Origin: Lachnospiraceae bacterium P6A3 | GTDB lineage: Bacteria; Bacillota; Clostridia; Lachnospirales; Lachnospiraceae | Direction: 5' to 3' | Length of the DNA: 64,000 nt | Assembly: GCA_000702085.1 (NCBI GenBank) | Contig: KL370861.1 | Span: 498,911 to 562,910 of the forward strand | In this document: piece after piece, positions 55,346 through 64,000 of the stretch | Position numbering within the stretch: position 1 is the stretch's first letter | How the letters are laid out: each line of letters opens with the position of its first letter | Position numbers and translations under genes: made by a program | Notes under the pieces: model-generated | Database searches by the model: none | Told to the model about the DNA's origin: nothing | What the model saw: only the letters and a program-made list of their open reading frames with translations

Positions 55346-58300
55346 ATGGAAGATAACCACAAAAAGACCAACTTAAGAAACAGCCCTATTGTTATCATGT
55401 TTATTGTGTTTTGCTGTGTTCTGGTGAACTTCGTCGGAAAACACAGCGCTGTTACACATGAACTTCCTCTTTGGCTTGATTCTCTGGGTACTGTTTTTGC
55501 AGCTTACGTACTCGGTCCTATAAGCGGGGCTATCGTAGGCTGTTCTACTAATATAATCTACTTTTTCTGGGATCCCAATTCACTTGCATACGCCCTTACA
55601 AGTATTTTTATAGGTGTCGGTTTCGGCTTTGCGGCCCGTAAGAGATACTTCGATACTTTCTTCGGTGCAACCACGGTTGCGGGCGGAGTTACATTGGGTT
55701 CGGTTGTGATATCCACTATACTCAATCTTTTTTTGTATGACGGATATACCGGAAATGTCTGGGGAGACGGTGTTATAAACTATCTTCTGGAAAAGGGCGT
55801 TCCCGGTTTGATAGCTTCCACATTCGGCGAATTGTATCTGGATTTTCTTGATAAAATCTGTACCGTTTTGTTCATGTATTTTATAGTTCGGATGGTTAAG
55901 GCATCTAAAAAGGGCAGGGGGGTAAGTCATATAACCCCGATGCTTTTCCTTGTCATATGTGTTGCCGCTTCATCACTTGTTCCTGCGTTTACATCACACG
56001 CCGAGTCACATGAAAATACATATATCCAGAGATTTTACAATGCCGATAACGGACTTCCCTGCGGTCATGCCAATGATATCGCACAGACACATGACGGAAT
56101 CCTCTGGGTCGGCAGTTATTCCGGGCTTTATCGTTATAACGGAAACTCCTTTACGTTCATGGAGAACTTTGACAGTGTTAAGAATGTAAATTGTCTTTAT
56201 GTGGATGAAGAAGGACGTTTGTGGATCGGAACAAACGACAGCGGTGTTGTGGTTGCAATTGACGGAAGACAGGTCAGTATATTTGATACCAATAAGGGCC
56301 TTCCTTCCGATTCGGTCAGAAGCATTGTTCAAAGTGCAAACGGAGATTATTATATCGGCACCTCCGATCAAATGGCGGTCGTATGCCTGAAGGACGGCAT
56401 TACGGTAAAGGGAGAGATACCTGAAATACGCTATGCTCAGAGTATTACTTCAGACAGAACCGGACTTGTTGCCACCGTTACCGCGGAGGGCAGGCTTTAT
56501 GTACTCAGGGAAGGTAAAGTTTATTTTGAGATCAAGCCATCAGCATCGGATATTAGGTTTTCATCATGCCAGTTCAGTGCGGAAGGTCTTTTATATGCAT
56601 CGACCTCCGATGGAAGAATTCTGGTGTATCGTTTAACCGACGGCGGATCTATATTGCAGCATACGATCAAGTGCGCAGGCGTATCCGAGATCAACAAGAT
56701 ATATTTTGATAATTCAAGAGTCTGGATCCTTGCAGATAACGGTATCGGTATCATTGAAGGATATTCATATAAAAGAATTGCGACGGAGGATTTCAATTCA
56801 TCTATCGTAAATATGACTGTGGACTATCAGGGCAACTTCTGGTTTGCTTCGACAAGGCACGGTCTTCTTCAGCTTTCCGAGTCCTGTTTTTCGAATCTGT
56901 ATGTAAAATACGGACTTGATTCCGCTGTTGTAAACAGTACGGCACTCATTGACGGAATATTATATGTCGGTGCGGATAACGGATTATCGGCTATCGATCT
57001 GTATCCCGGAATTGTTCTTGAAAATGATCTTACACGTATGTATGAAGGCGTCCGTATAAGATGCCTTAAGAAAGACTCTCTGGGCAATCTGTGGATATGC
57101 ACATACGGCAGAGGTATAGCCTGCATGCTTACAAGCGGACAGGTCGTTGAGTTTGATACCGAAACCATGGGAATTGGAAGAAGAGTAAGAGGATGCATTG
57201 AGCTTTCCGATGCAACAATAGCGGTAAGCGCCGATACCGGTTTGTCTTTGATCCGAGGCTACAGGGTTGTAAAGACCATACCCTACGGACCAGAACTGGG
57301 TTCATCACAGATTCTTTCAATGTGTCAGACTCCTGACGGGAAGTTGTATCTGGGAACGGACGGTAACGGCATCGTTGTTTATGACAACAGTATGATATCG
57401 GGTCATCTGACAAGGGATGACGGTCTCGGATCCGAAGTTATTCTAAAAATGGTATATGACAAAGAATCCGATTCTTTGTTTATTGTCACCAGCAACAGTA
57501 TCTGCGTGATGAAAGACGGTGTGATAAACCGGGTTACCAGTTTCCCCTATTCCAATAATTACGATATTGTTCTTGATGATGACGGAGAAGCGTTCGTACT
57601 CGGAAGTGCGGGAATATATGTTGTTCCTAAAGATGCGCTTTTAAATGACTTGGTAAACGATTGCCTGCTTCTTAATTCAAGACTCGGACTTCAGTGTTCA
57701 CTTACGGCTAATTCATGGAATGAGCTTTCCGGGTATGAGGATCTGTATCTTTCCACCGACCGCGGAGTGGTTTCTTTTAACCTGGATGATTATAAGAATG
57801 AGAGACAGGCATACAGGATCATGGTTTCAAATATTATTTTGGACGGAGTGCCTGTTACGATAGAGCGCGGTAATTCTCTTACCATCGGAAGGAATGTCAA
57901 TACAATTGAATTTGTTCCCGAGATAATCAATTACTCGCTGGAAGATCCCAAGATTTCATATTACCTTGAAGGCGTGGATTCCGGATATAAAACCGTTCCC
58001 CAGAGTGAGATCACAAGCGCAATCTATACCAATCTTCCTGCGGGAGAATATGTATTCCATATTGCGATAATAGATGAAGAAACCGGCAAAGTGCTTGAAG
58101 AGAGTACTTACGGATTTATAAAAGAAAACTCCATCTACGACAATAACTGGTTCATGCTCTACATGCTTATTGTCGGCGGCCTTTTCGTAGGATGGGCTAC
58201 ATGGTTCGGAACGAGATATCATGCACAGAAGACCATGGCATTACAGCAGGAAAGACTGTCACTTGCTCTTAAACAGGTTTCCATGGGAAATGAAACCATC

Positions 58301-58894
58301 ATGGCTATCGCGAGAACGGTTGATGCCAAGGATTCCCTTACCAGCCGTCATTCGCAGAGAGTATCGGAATATTCCGTAATGATAGCAAGAAAGTACGGCT
58401 TCTCGGACAAAGAACTGGATAATCTCAGAAAAGCCGCTCTTCTGCACGATATCGGTAAGATAGGAATACCTGATGCGATACTCAACAAGCCTTCTGCTCT
58501 GACACCGGAAGAGTATGAGAAGATGAAGAGTCATGTTACCCTCGGTGCGGAGATACTAAAAGACTTTACTCTGGTTGAAAATGCCGATAAGGGTGCTAAA
58601 TATCATCACGAGCGTTACGACGGAACAGGTTATCCCGAAGGCCTTAAGGGTTCAGAGATCCCTCTTTACGGAAGGATTATCGCAATCGCGGATGCATTTG
58701 ATGCAATGACTGCAAATCGTGTGTACAGAAAGCGTATGCCTTTCCAACGTGTATTAAATGAGCTTCATAACGGAAGAGGAACCCAGTTTGATCCCGAACT
58801 TCTTGATATGTTCCTTGAATTGATTAAAAACGGTGAAATAGATACGGCATCCTTATATTCTGATCTTATGGAGGATGGTTCGAGTGCAGACTGA
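55346..58894 (+). CDS. Sensor: S-component-like membrane domain, propeller, Y_Y_Y and HD-GYP phosphodiesterase
   Basis: 1182 residues. Residues 1-200 form about six membrane helices with LPLWLDSLGTVFAAYVLGPI and SGAIVGCSTNIIYF, as in ECF S-component-like proteins. Residues ~215-830 are extracellular propeller repeats of the Reg_prop type (DNGLPCGHANDIAQTHDGIL, GRLWIGTNDSG). A Y_Y_Y-like beta domain (~830-925) and a membrane helix (~935-955) follow, then an HD-GYP domain with HSQRVSEYS (~1002), LLHDIGKIGIP (~1034) and GTGYPEG (~1095), all intact. It should hydrolyse c-di-GMP in response to an outside ligand. The BMP-type binding protein gene overlaps its 3' end, hinting at a joint sensory unit. 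Confidence 0.88.
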   Translation: MEDNHKKTNLRNSPIVIMFIVFCCVLVNFVGKHSAVTHELPLWLDSLGTVFAAYVLGPISGAIVGCSTNIIYFFWDPNSLAYALTSIFIGVGFGFAARKRYFDTFFGATTVAGGVTLGSVVISTILNLFLYDGYTGNVWGDGVINYLLEKGVPGLIASTFGELYLDFLDKICTVLFMYFIVRMVKASKKGRGVSHITPMLFLVICVAASSLVPAFTSHAESHENTYIQRFYNADNGLPCGHANDIAQTHDGILWVGSYSGLYRYNGNSFTFMENFDSVKNVNCLYVDEEGRLWIGTNDSGVVVAIDGRQVSIFDTNKGLPSDSVRSIVQSANGDYYIGTSDQMAVVCLKDGITVKGEIPEIRYAQSITSDRTGLVATVTAEGRLYVLREGKVYFEIKPSASDIRFSSCQFSAEGLLYASTSDGRILVYRLTDGGSILQHTIKCAGVSEINKIYFDNSRVWILADNGIGIIEGYSYKRIATEDFNSSIVNMTVDYQGNFWFASTRHGLLQLSESCFSNLYVKYGLDSAVVNSTALIDGILYVGADNGLSAIDLYPGIVLENDLTRMYEGVRIRCLKKDSLGNLWICTYGRGIACMLTSGQVVEFDTETMGIGRRVRGCIELSDATIAVSADTGLSLIRGYRVVKTIPYGPELGSSQILSMCQTPDGKLYLGTDGNGIVVYDNSMISGHLTRDDGLGSEVILKMVYDKESDSLFIVTSNSICVMKDGVINRVTSFPYSNNYDIVLDDDGEAFVLGSAGIYVVPKDALLNDLVNDCLLLNSRLGLQCSLTANSWNELSGYEDLYLSTDRGVVSFNLDDYKNERQAYRIMVSNIILDGVPVTIERGNSLTIGRNVNTIEFVPEIINYSLEDPKISYYLEGVDSGYKTVPQSEITSAIYTNLPAGEYVFHIAIIDEETGKVLEESTYGFIKENSIYDNNWFMLYMLIVGGLFVGWATWFGTRYHAQKTMALQQERLSLALKQVSMGNETIMAIARTVDAKDSLTSRHSQRVSEYSVMIARKYGFSDKELDNLRKAALLHDIGKIGIPDAILNKPSALTPEEYEKMKSHVTLGAEILKDFTLVENADKGAKYHHERYDGTGYPEGLKGSEIPLYGRIIAIADAFDAMTANRVYRKRMPFQRVLNELHNGRGTQFDPELLDMFLELIKNGEIDTASLYSDLMEDGSSAD

Positions 58895-60092
58895 GAAGAA
58901 AAACTTAATATGGGTTATTATCGCAGTCGTCCTCTGCATCATCGGTTTCTATTCCTACCACTATCTGCAGGCTTATTTGGAACCCGATGAAAAAGAAGTC
59001 AGGATAGGACTGATCCTTGACGGAGATGAGAGTACTCCATACAGCAGGAACTTCATCAAGGCTGTCGAGTCGCTTACTCCCGAATACGGCGACAGAGTTA
59101 CATCCATTATCAGATGTAATGTTCCTTATGAGGATGTGGAGGAAGTGCTGAGAGAGCTTGTGGGAAGCGGATGCAATATTATTTTCACCAATTCATACGA
59201 ATATAGTGAACATGTGAAAAACATTGCAGCCGAAAATCCTTCCGTTCAGTTCTGCCAGGCAACGGGTGATAATGCCAACACAGCCCCCGTCTTATCCAAT
59301 TATCATACATTTATGGGTGAGATATATGAGGGAAGATATATTGCGGGAATGATCGCAGGCCTTAAGTTACAGGAGCTGATAGATCAAGGCTTAATAGAGC
59401 CGAGTGAAGCTTATATCGGTTATGTAGCGGCATATCCCTGTTCCGAAGTCATATCCGGGTATACCGCATTTGTACTGGGTGCGAGACAGACATGTCCGAC
59501 TGCAATGATGAGAGTTAAGTATTCGTATACCTGGACAGGTTATATGAAGGAAAAAGAGATTGCAGGACAGCTGATTGATGAGGGATGCATTATCATTTCG
59601 CAGCATTCCGATACCATCGGTCCCGCTGTTATGTGCGAAAACTGTGAATCCGATCATCCTGTTTTTCATGTCGGATATAACCAGGATATGATTGATGTCG
59701 CTCCTACGACTTCGCTTATCGGAACCAGGATCAACTGGACTCCGTATATACACGATGCCGTTGCGGCTGTAATGAGCGATCGCAGGATTGAAGATGTTGT
59801 AAAGGGACATGTTCACGGTAATGATGTCGGAGCAGGATTCGAAAAAGGATGGGTCGAAATGCTTGAACTTAATCCTGCCATTGCTCCGGAGGGCGGGCAG
59901 GAACTGATCGACAGGACCATTGATGATTTTATGATGGGAAGAGTTCATGTTTTTTCCGGGGAATATTACGGTTATGATTCCGAAAACAAATCGGATACCA
60001 TTAATCTCCGAATCGAGTACCTGGAAAACAGGGATGCATCTGCACCTGCTTTTCACTATATCCTCAGAGACATAATTATAGTTGAGAACTGA
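58884..60092 (+). CDS. Membrane-anchored BMP/PnrA-family ligand-binding protein
   Basis: 402 residues from GTG 58884, which is spaced 9 nt from GGAGG at 58870-58874; the ATG at 58875 directly abuts that site and is unlikely. A single membrane segment (about 8-28) anchors an extracellular type-I periplasmic-binding fold: EVRIGLILDGDESTPYSRNF, IIFTNSYEYSEHV, FMGEIYEGRYIAGMIAG, GYVAAYPCSEVISGYTAF and VFHVGYNQDMIDVAP are BMP/Med-like motifs. Family members bind nucleosides or related ligands. It lacks a lipobox and no ABC permease follows, so it probably serves sensing with the overlapping HD-GYP receptor. Confidence 0.82.
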   Translation: MQTEKKNLIWVIIAVVLCIIGFYSYHYLQAYLEPDEKEVRIGLILDGDESTPYSRNFIKAVESLTPEYGDRVTSIIRCNVPYEDVEEVLRELVGSGCNIIFTNSYEYSEHVKNIAAENPSVQFCQATGDNANTAPVLSNYHTFMGEIYEGRYIAGMIAGLKLQELIDQGLIEPSEAYIGYVAAYPCSEVISGYTAFVLGARQTCPTAMMRVKYSYTWTGYMKEKEIAGQLIDEGCIIISQHSDTIGPAVMCENCESDHPVFHVGYNQDMIDVAPTTSLIGTRINWTPYIHDAVAAVMSDRRIEDVVKGHVHGNDVGAGFEKGWVEMLELNPAIAPEGGQELIDRTIDDFMMGRVHVFSGEYYGYDSENKSDTINLRIEYLENRDASAPAFHYILRDIIIVEN

Positions 60093-60117
60093 AATACTTA
60101 AGAAAACACGCTTTTTG

Positions 60118-60126
60118 TGCTATGAT
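60118..60126 (+). promoter_or_regulatory. Extended -10 promoter of the transglutaminase gene
   Basis: TG (60118-60119), C, TATGAT (60121-60126), with a weak -35-like TTAAGA at 60098-60103. The first ATG (60122) lies in the -10 and cannot be the start. Confidence 0.6.
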
Positions 60127-60154
60127 GTATAGAGTGCCTGAACGGAGGTTGTCT

Positions 60155-61171
60155 ATGAAGATTAAAAAGCTTTTAATATCGATAGCTGCTTGTCTTACCG
60201 CTGTTTTGTGCTATTCACAGACAGCACTTGCCGCACCTCAGCAGATGGCTGACGGTAATATTTTTGATGCGGAGTTTTATGCCGCCGCATATCCCGATGT
60301 TGCAGCTGTATTCGGTACCGATGCCAATATGCTCTATATGCATTACACGCTGTGCGGTGCTGCGGAAGGAAGACTTCCCTATGCACAGACTGCCGGACAG
60401 ACTTCTGTAAGTATGCAGCCCGTAAGTAATATCGTACAGGTTCAGCTGGATGTTTTTTCAGCGCTTGTGGGACACGGTAATGTTTTTGAAAACGGAAGGA
60501 TTACCGAACAGGCTCCCGGATATATAAGGGTTGATTGCCCCGAGCATTGGTGGGCCATAAGAGGCACCGGAATCAATATTTACAAAGATGAATCCATTCT
60601 TTTTGATGCGGCAGCATATGCTGCTATGAACCCCGATGTTGCAGCTGTTTGCGGAACTTCCGCAGATGCTCTCTGGAATGAGTACAAGAATGAGGGAGTA
60701 TATCAGGGAAGACCCGTTGCCGGTACTACTTTAAACGCAAATGCGAAGATCATGATCATTCAGGTGGCGTCTCAGATCACCACTCCGACAATGACTGCAG
60801 ATCAGAAGATCAAGGCTGTTCATGACTGGATGATCAATTATGCCAATTACGATCAGTCCGATATGGATGTCTCACAGACACTTGAAGGATTTATGTATAA
60901 CAGAACCGCTGTCTGTGCGGGATATGCCAAGACATTCGAGTACTTCATGACTGTACTGGGAATACCCTGTGAGACCATCGAAGGTGGCGACCATGCATGG
61001 AACCGCGTAGCTGTTAACGGTCAGTGGCTCTACATCGATGTGACCTGGGACGATCCCATTTATACCGTAAACGGAGTCCGCAGAGATAAGCTCAGATATA
61101 ATTATTTTCTTATAACCGAAGCACAGATGAATCTCGATCACATGCCTGTCAGCTACCACGACTATTATTAA
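60155..61171 (+). CDS. Secreted transglutaminase-like protein with two wall-type repeats
   Basis: 338 residues from ATG 60155 (GGAGG at 60144-60148). A signal peptide ends near QTALAAPQ (residue 28). Two repeats of about 40 residues, FDAEFYAAAYPDVAAVFGT and FDAAAYAAMNPDVAAVCGT, each followed by a G-R-x-P/V turn, bracket a spacer; such repeats are frequent in secreted Lachnospiraceae proteins. The C-terminal transglutaminase core has Cys254 (TAVCAGYAKTF), His280 (GGDHAWNRV) and Asp295 (LYIDVTWDD), a complete triad. Likely a surface peptidase or cross-linker. Confidence 0.88.
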   Translation: MKIKKLLISIAACLTAVLCYSQTALAAPQQMADGNIFDAEFYAAAYPDVAAVFGTDANMLYMHYTLCGAAEGRLPYAQTAGQTSVSMQPVSNIVQVQLDVFSALVGHGNVFENGRITEQAPGYIRVDCPEHWWAIRGTGINIYKDESILFDAAAYAAMNPDVAAVCGTSADALWNEYKNEGVYQGRPVAGTTLNANAKIMIIQVASQITTPTMTADQKIKAVHDWMINYANYDQSDMDVSQTLEGFMYNRTAVCAGYAKTFEYFMTVLGIPCETIEGGDHAWNRVAVNGQWLYIDVTWDDPIYTVNGVRRDKLRYNYFLITEAQMNLDHMPVSYHDYY

Positions 61172-61210
61172 TAACAGACGCATATACGTCTGATAAACCA
61201 GGAGGAAGCT

Positions 61211-62458
61211 ATGATCTACAAATGTAAAAATTGTGGCGGAGATATGGAATTTGAACCTTCGATAGGTAAGATGAAATGTCCGTTCTGTGATTCTACCGAA
61301 TGCGAAGAGGAGAGCACAGGTTCTGTCGTTAAAGACGGAGACGTAGCTACCGAGGAAACTGCCGAAGAGCTGGGATATTCCAAGGCGGGAAACCTTCTTT
61401 GCCCCAACTGTAACTGTGAGATAGAACTCGGAAAGTTCACATCGGCATTAAGATGCCCCGCATGTGACTCCAACATCATAGTGGATTCAAGAATGAAGGG
61501 TGAGTACAAGCCCGAGTTCATGACTCCTTTCAAGATCAATGAGAAGCAGGCCAAGGATATGGTCAAGCAGAAGTTTGCTTCCATGAGATTTGCTCCCAGA
61601 GATCTTGTGAGCGAAGCAAGACTTAATAAGATCCAGGGCTGGTATATGCCTACCTGGTTCTATGATATGGACACCACCCTTGATTTTAACGGAACCGGTA
61701 TTCAGGAAAAGAAAACAACCAAGGGAGATACCGAGTACACCGATATCGATTCTTACGGCGTAAACCGTGTTATCGACGCCAAGTTTGACAGGCTTCCCGT
61801 CGATGCAGCAGAGGCACTTCCCGATGAGATGATGGATCTTCTTGCTCCTTTTGATACCAAGGAGTCCATGCCTTATGACGCAAGATATATGTCCGGTTTC
61901 TATTCCGAGCAGTACAACATGAGTTCCAAAGACTTAAGACCCCGTGCCGAGGAGCAGGTCAAGAAGTTCGGTATGGATATGTGTTCGGATGCCGCAAAGA
62001 GCGGATCTCACGGTAAGTATGACAGAGTCGAGAACAAGAGACTGGATGTTACTTATAAATCCGTGGAACCTCATTACGGTCTGATGCCTGTATGGAAGTA
62101 TGATTATTCCTATAAGGGAACACCTTATCCCTTCTTCATCAACGGACAGACCGGAAAACTCGTCGGACAGGCACCTGTCGATGCAAAGAGAGTATGGAGC
62201 TTTGCCGGAATCGTAGCTGCGGTTATACTTGTTTTGGGTATTGCTGCCGCTTATTTCCTGGAATTCAGCTTTGCTGTTCCCATTATAGCCGCAATTGTGA
62301 TCGGACTTATCGTAGGTTTTGTCAATCTTCATCCCGCAGCAGGTACCGTTACCGTAAATGCCGCTACATACGTGGCTTCGGAGAACAAGAAGATAGTGAC
62401 TTCTACGGATAAATACCTGGGAAGAGAGACCAAAACCAGGAAGCTTAATAAGAATTAA
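61211..62458 (+). CDS. TFIIB-type zinc-ribbon membrane protein
   Basis: 415 residues, with AGGAGG before the ATG. Two N-terminal zinc ribbons (CKNC/CPFC about 5-26; CPNC/CPAC about 63-84) are followed by a body of ~230 residues with conserved WYMPTWFYDMD and YGLMPVWKYDYSYKGTPYPF stretches. The C-terminus has two membrane helices (about 330-375). The family is widespread in Firmicutes and often lies near SPFH proteins, as here with flotillin 6 kb away. Function is not established. Confidence 0.85.
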   Translation: MIYKCKNCGGDMEFEPSIGKMKCPFCDSTECEEESTGSVVKDGDVATEETAEELGYSKAGNLLCPNCNCEIELGKFTSALRCPACDSNIIVDSRMKGEYKPEFMTPFKINEKQAKDMVKQKFASMRFAPRDLVSEARLNKIQGWYMPTWFYDMDTTLDFNGTGIQEKKTTKGDTEYTDIDSYGVNRVIDAKFDRLPVDAAEALPDEMMDLLAPFDTKESMPYDARYMSGFYSEQYNMSSKDLRPRAEEQVKKFGMDMCSDAAKSGSHGKYDRVENKRLDVTYKSVEPHYGLMPVWKYDYSYKGTPYPFFINGQTGKLVGQAPVDAKRVWSFAGIVAAVILVLGIAAAYFLEFSFAVPIIAAIVIGLIVGFVNLHPAAGTVTVNAATYVASENKKIVTSTDKYLGRETKTRKLNKN

Positions 62459-62479
62459 CATAATTTAAGTAAAAATCCG

Positions 62480-62508
62480 TTGACAAAAGCGATAGAAATG
62501 AGTATATT
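62480..62508 (+). promoter_or_regulatory. rpsT promoter
   Basis: TTGACA (62480-62485), 17 nt, TATATT (62503-62508). Confidence 0.8.
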
Positions 62509-62531
62509 AGCAAAGTGTGTGATGTTTTAGC

Positions 62532-62577
62532 GTGCGTGTCTCGCTTAGATGCAACCGTCATTGCATCCGGCTAAAGT
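62532..62577 (+). promoter_or_regulatory. Structured rpsT leader
   Basis: Within the ~110-nt leader, TAGATGCAA and TTGCATC-CGGCTA form a stable hairpin (about 62547-62576), with a GC-rich strand before it. S20 is autoregulated in other bacteria, so a control role is possible but unproven here. Confidence 0.4.
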
Positions 62578-62626
62578 CACCGGCACTTATATATTTTCAT
62601 TGTTTATAACATTTGGAGGTGTTACT

Positions 62627-62890
62627 TTGGCTAACATTAAGTCTGCAAAGAAGAGAGTACTTGTTGATCGCAGAAACGAAGAGAGAAACAAGGCTATCCG
62701 TTCTTCCGCTAAGACTGCAATCAAGAAGGTTTACACTGCAGTAGAGAACGGCGATAAGAATGCAGCAGCTGAAGAACTCAAGGCTGCTACCAAGACTCTT
62801 GAGATGGCTGCTACTAAGGGCGTATACCACAAGAATAACGTCGCAAACAAGACTTCTAAGATGGCTAAGGCTGTTAACAAGATGGCTTAA
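62627..62890 (+). CDS. rpsT: Ribosomal protein S20, TTG start
   Basis: 87 residues. ANIKSAKKRVLVDRRNEERN is the standard S20 N-terminus, and the rest is a three-helix bundle rich in Lys and Ala. The start is TTG at 62627, six bases after GGAGGT; no ATG exists at the conserved N-terminus. A weak start codon is also typical of S20 in other bacteria. The upstream in-frame extension to 62549 runs through the leader hairpin and was rejected. Confidence 0.96.
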   Translation: MANIKSAKKRVLVDRRNEERNKAIRSSAKTAIKKVYTAVENGDKNAAAEELKAATKTLEMAATKGVYHKNNVANKTSKMAKAVNKMA

Positions 62891-62908
62891 GCTTTTGCGA
62901 GAACATTT

Positions 62909-62942
62909 CAGCCCCTCGGGAATTCCCGGGGGGCTTTGTTTT
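62909..62942 (+). terminator. Intrinsic terminator after rpsT
   Basis: AGCCCC-CGGGAATTCCCG-GGGGCT hairpin followed by a T-rich tail. Confidence 0.85.
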
Positions 62943-63004
62943 TTGCCGTATTTTCTGATAGAATCGATAAATGTGGGTTTTGAATTGATATTAAAGAGGT
63001 ATTT

Positions 63005-64000
63005 ATGGACAAGAGTCTTATCAGAAATTTTTGCATAGTTGCTCATATCGATCACGGTAAGTCCACACTTGCCGATCGTATCATAGAGAAAACGGGCCTT
63101 CTTACCGCAAGAGAAATGCAGGAGCAGGTCCTTGATAACATGGAACTGGAGAGGGAGAGAGGAATCACCATCAAATCCCAGGCTGTCCGTACCGTTTATA
63201 AGGCACAGGACGGAAAAGAGTACATCTTTAACTTGATCGATACTCCGGGTCATGTTGACTTTAACTATGAGGTTTCCAGAAGCCTTGCTGCCTGCGACGG
63301 AGCGATCCTTGTCGTTGATGCGGCACAGGGCGTTGAGGCACAGACTCTTGCCAATGTATATCTGGCGCTCGACCATAATCTTGATGTTTTTCCCGTTATC
63401 AATAAGATCGATCTTCCCAGTGCGGAGCCTCAGAGAGTTAAGGATGAGATTGAGGATGTTATAGGCATTGAAGCCCAGGATGCGCCTCTGATCTCTGCAA
63501 AGAACGGAATCGGAATCGATGAAGTGCTTGAAGCAATCGTAAGTAAGATTCCTGCACCCGGCGGAGATGAGAACGCTCCTCTTCAGGCACTTATTTTTGA
63601 CTCTTTATATGATTCGTATAAGGGTGTTATAGTATTCGTCCGCGTTATGAACGGTACTGTTAAGAAGGGTACCAAGATTAAGATGATGGCCACCGGTGCT
63701 TCCGAAGAAGTAGTCGAAGTGGGCATTTTCGGAGCGGGAAGATTTATCCCCTGTGATGAACTTTCAGCCGGAATGGTAGGCTATATTACCGCTTCCATCA
63801 AGACTCTTTCCGAGACCGAAGTCGGTGATACAGTAACCGAGGCAGATAACCCCTGTGCAGAACCGCTTCCCGGTTATAAGAAAGTACAGCCCGTGGTTTA
63901 TTGCGGAGTATATCCCGCAGACAGTGCGAAGTACGAAGATCTTAAGGAGGCTCTCGAAAAGCTTCAGCTTAATGATGCCTCTCTTTTCTATGAACCCGAG
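63005..64000 (+). CDS. lepA: Elongation factor 4 (LepA), 3'-truncated by the window edge
   Basis: The frame is open from ATG 63005 (AGAGGT upstream) to the last base, giving 332 residues of an expected ~600. [20 protein letters not shown] is the P-loop, [14 protein letters not shown] the switch region, [13 protein letters not shown]3 and [11 protein letters not shown] the guanine motif, all in the LepA-specific form. Domain 2 begins about residue 190. It is a ribosome-associated GTPase; its place after rpsT is common in Firmicutes. Confidence 0.97.
   Translation, partial: MDKSLIRNFCIVAHIDHGKSTLADRIIEKTGLLTAREMQEQVLDNMELERERGITIKSQAVRTVYKAQDGKEYIFNLIDTPGHVDFNYEVSRSLAACDGAILVVDAAQGVEAQTLANVYLALDHNLDVFPVINKIDLPSAEPQRVKDEIEDVIGIEAQDAPLISAKNGIGIDEVLEAIVSKIPAPGGDENAPLQALIFDSLYDSYKGVIVFVRVMNGTVKKGTKIKMMATGASEEVVEVGIFGAGRFIPCDELSAGMVGYITASIKTLSETEVGDTVTEADNPCAEPLPGYKKVQPVVYCGVYPADSAKYEDLKEALEKLQLNDASLFYEPE

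Noticed and set aside
62549-62626. Upstream extension of ribosomal protein S20
   Set aside because: It reads through the leader hairpin and is absent from the conserved S20 N-terminus; TTG 62627 has the proper ribosome binding site.

Overview
The window looks like a chromosomal segment of a Clostridia member, most likely Lachnospiraceae (inference from gene content; no rRNA is present). Supporting signs are strong GGAGG ribosome binding sites, many compact intrinsic terminators, abundant c-di-GMP proteins with a methyl-accepting chemotaxis receptor, cytoplasmic glycoside hydrolases, a Firmicute-type division cluster, and proline-aspartate-valine wall repeats. No phage, IS element, tRNA or CRISPR-Cas locus was seen. 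Layout: 1-8830 holds a truncated MFS transporter, a DegV protein, two convergent GGDEF-EAL proteins, a ZIP metal transporter, an unknown membrane-anchored protein and a decayed receiver domain. 8842-12648 holds gpmA with two metal-repressor-like operators, a LysR regulator and a chemotaxis receptor. 12804-23767 is a surface-polysaccharide operon: three GT2 enzymes, a GT2-Wzm fusion permease, Wzt ATPase, TupA-like ATP-grasp, fucosyltransferase-like enzyme, a radical SAM enzyme with its SPASM-like region first, and a GH43. 23801-29288 holds a frameshifted diguanylate cyclase, a GH26-like enzyme, a MerR regulator and a probably leaderless phosphoesterase. 29365-29912 is an eight-unit array of 37-nt palindromes repeated exactly every 73 nt. 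30061-39792 carries ychF-lgt and a reduced dcw cluster (mraZ, rsmH, ftsL, class B PBP, ftsW, ftsQ, ftsZ) with no mur genes. 39811-46481 holds nrdR, an NhaC-type antiporter, a cysteine desulfurase-mnmA pair, trmO and an orphan HigA. 46525-51316 holds a PHP phosphatase, a zinc-ribbon protein, and gap, pgk and tpiA. 51400-64000 holds a lipoprotein, an esterase, a flotillin behind a putative yybP-ykoY manganese riboswitch, a propeller-HD-GYP receptor with a BMP-type binding protein, a transglutaminase, a TFIIB-type zinc-ribbon membrane protein, rpsT and the start of lepA. Themes: (1) c-di-GMP signalling, with one GGDEF-only, two GGDEF-EAL and one HD-GYP protein. (2) Metal-responsive control, suggested by the same GTTAG-N6-CTAAC operator inside the promoters of a ZIP transporter and of phosphoglycerate mutase, and by the riboswitch before flotillin. 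(3) Envelope work: polysaccharide export, division and wall-associated proteins. (4) tRNA and translation housekeeping. The items most worth following are the 73-nt periodic palindrome array, the metal operator on gpmA, the flotillin riboswitch, and the receptor that fuses an S-component-like membrane domain, a propeller and HD-GYP.
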